A stretch of 35,922 bases of DNA from Apostichopus parvimensis (taxonomy: Eukaryota > Echinodermata > Holothuroidea > Aspidochirotida > Stichopodidae), in contig KN890749.1 of the NCBI GenBank assembly GCA_000934455.1, positions 1,679-37,600 on the forward strand, written 5' to 3'. The notes beneath the pieces were generated by a model. The model made no database searches. It was not told the origin of the DNA and saw only the letters and a list, made by a program, of their open reading frames with translations. The position numbers and the translations under genes were made by a program. Below, piece by piece: positions 33,981-35,922 of this stretch; the first letter of the stretch is position 1, and every line of letters begins with the position of its first letter.

Positions 33981-35922
33981 GTATACCCTTAAAAAAAAAT
34001 TAAAAAATTTAAAAAAAAAGTTTATCCGCTTCTATCAAAATTTTAATTATAGAAAAAACTGAATAGCATATATCAAGTCCTCAATTGAAACGTTACAGAT
34101 AATCTGTAAGAAATACAGATTGAAGGAACTACATTGAATGGGGAATGGTTTACTGCGGTGTTCTGAGCAAACACAAAACCATTTCCCCTGTATGAGTATA
34201 TCATTAAGCCCATATAGCATGTAGCCAGGGAAGACAAAATCAACGTTGGCTTTACGACTCCCACGTACATCACTATGATATTTGCCCGTGATCGAATTTA
34301 TCAAATGTTAGGTTATCTATATATTGGACTCCAAAAAAGAATTGTGCCAAGCCAGGGCAAAACTCTTTTTTTTTTATTAAACTTCATTTTAACGCAATAG
34401 GAATTACGTGTATAAGAAGTAAATCGTTATGTATTATTTTTTGCTGTCGTCCATATTTTTGCATGATTCGGTTATAGAAAATTAAATACCATAGAAAGTA
34501 TGTTTACATTATTTGTAAAAAAATCGAGAACTTCAGAAACGGGGGAGGGGGCGCATCTAAAATGTAAGAGAAACCTTTCATTATAACAACTTCTCAAGCA
34601 ATTTTCCGTTAGCGGAGTCACATCAGGTCAGGTCGATCGAGTTTAATGAGGGTACTAATATCGAATCAACCGCTCATTTATCTCGATGCGTGGAGAGGAG
34701 ACATTATTCCCCAGGTGAAAATATTTTCCCCCGTTTGATTGCCTATCATAGATAATCTCCCTCATGCTTGTTCGCGCGGAAAACAATAAAATCCCGCCAG
34801 GAAATAAGAGTTCAAGCTGGTCAATCAGCGTTAACGTAAGAGAGTTCGATTAGGAATAATACATGAATATTGTTAAAACGCAGTTTCAAGGGGGTATTCC
34901 GACTTAGGTTACAGGGTATAGTATTGAAGTTGGTTTGAAATAGCGATAGGTTTGACATCACTGATCCGTAGTGGTGTAGGTTATTACACGGATAAGCTAA
35001 TGGTAGCTAATAATCGGAAGACAAACTTTCCGATAAGAGGGCGCTCTTTAGAAAGTACTGATAGATAAGTTAATAAAGTGTATTAGTTTATTTTTTCATG
35101 TTTTCAGATGGTTTTTACGTTTTACTTGTTAACGTGCTTTACATCAGATCTTAGGGTCGTTGGTTGCAGTAAATGCTAACAACTATCAATGTGTCGCAGA
35201 AAATATCAAATCAAGTGATTCAATAAATTAATCAAAAAACAAAAGCCGTTGTAGAGTTTAAATTAACGTTAATCTCATAGCTGTGAATGCGAGCAGAGAT
35301 CGCTTCTCATCATAATCCCTTATGTTAGCTTAAGTGTGATTTTATCAATCCCGTAGCCAGCCTTAATGGTTTAATTAACGCCTGCTTTGGTGGCTTTTCA
35401 TGTCACAATATAGGCTTTACCCAAGGGGAACCCCTTTTCGGAGAGTGTCCCCTCCCCTTTCAAAAATTTTGTCAACCTGGAGGGTGCTTAGAAGCAAAAT
35501 AGTGCTACAGTCTGCCACTAAAGAATGGGTTCAACCGTGCAATGGATAGCCACCCGACATATAATGTTAACTAAATACTTACTCCACATACTATTATAGG
35601 CCTACATATATATAGGCCATTTGACCGTTTACCTGTTTATCGTCTTAAAATATAACGACATTCAATATGAAATAGCCCTTGAAACATTGGATTTGTAGGG
35701 TATCCGATGGTCTGTGTTGGAATATAGAAGTTAACGGTAATGCAATTAGGGTCGATAATGTAGTTGTATCACCGGCAATATTTGAGGGATACACTAATTA
35801 CATCTGCATGTTATACATTACATGGTAAGAATTACACTAGCGTTACAACCAACACTGATAGCTTTATGTAACATCTCTGAATCGTATCTGGGTCGCGCAT
35901 CTGGTATCAATACTGCGCTATC
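33981..35922. other. Non-coding sequence to the window end
   Basis: An A-rich run occurs at about 33988-34020 and a T-run near 34366-34376. Minus-strand frames at 34047-34304 overlap each other in two frames and show no domain. A GC-richer patch at about 35410-35490 contains short G/C runs. Nothing further can be supported. Confidence 0.45.

Noticed and set aside
1..35922. CRISPR array or bacterial-type operon
   Set aside because: No regularly spaced repeats with unique spacers, no dense coding and no Shine-Dalgarno-led genes; the window is clearly eukaryotic.

Overview
The window looks like nuclear DNA from an animal, most likely a marine-type invertebrate. It is strongly AT-rich, has no long open reading frame, has no operon or Shine-Dalgarno organisation, and carries tRNA-derived SINEs, hAT-type terminal repeats, microsatellites and spliceosomal splice sites. 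I could not fix the species from sequence alone. Almost all of the 36 kb reads as intron or intergenic sequence. Most translatable frames of 60-130 residues are chance frames in AT-rich DNA.

The one gene I can support runs on the minus strand. An exon at 17110-16848 has a good 3' splice acceptor, a short untranslated stretch with an in-frame stop, an ATG in good context, 70 codons and a consensus donor (AAG|GTAAGC). It is the first coding exon of a protein I do not recognise. Its 5' UTR exon and promoter must lie at higher coordinates; a CpG-richer stretch at about 29.4-29.95 kb is one candidate. The next coding exons lie at lower coordinates. A 39-nt micro-exon with two in-frame consensus donors (9606-9568, phase 0) is a possible continuation but unproven.

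Layout. 1-9.5 kb is non-coding with a diverged GAGTCC-type repeat, a 5'-diverged SINE (about 2475-2641), a complete 377-bp hAT-type MITE with an exact 8-bp target duplication (4990-5366) and a possible LINE 3' end (about 8080-8261). 9.5-17.1 kb holds the candidate micro-exon, a 33-bp palindromic minisatellite, a 650-bp T-depleted A-rich tract, a hAT-like terminus, a 40-bp minisatellite and the coding exon. 17.1-27.7 kb is mostly featureless, probably first-intron sequence if the promoter lies far upstream, with two small tandem duplications. 27.7-28.0 kb holds a near-complete tRNA-derived SINE of the same family as the 2.5-kb copy. 29.4-30 kb is CpG-richer.

The most notable object is at about 31.69-31.81 kb on the minus strand. 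A complete hammerhead ribozyme catalytic core (CUGAUGA, a 4-bp stem II, GAAA and a GUC cleavage triplet) lies just downstream of RNA polymerase III A- and B-box-like sequences. This arrangement resembles the ribozyme-bearing SINE-like elements known from schistosomes and other animals. The rest to 35.9 kb is non-coding with homopolymer tracts.
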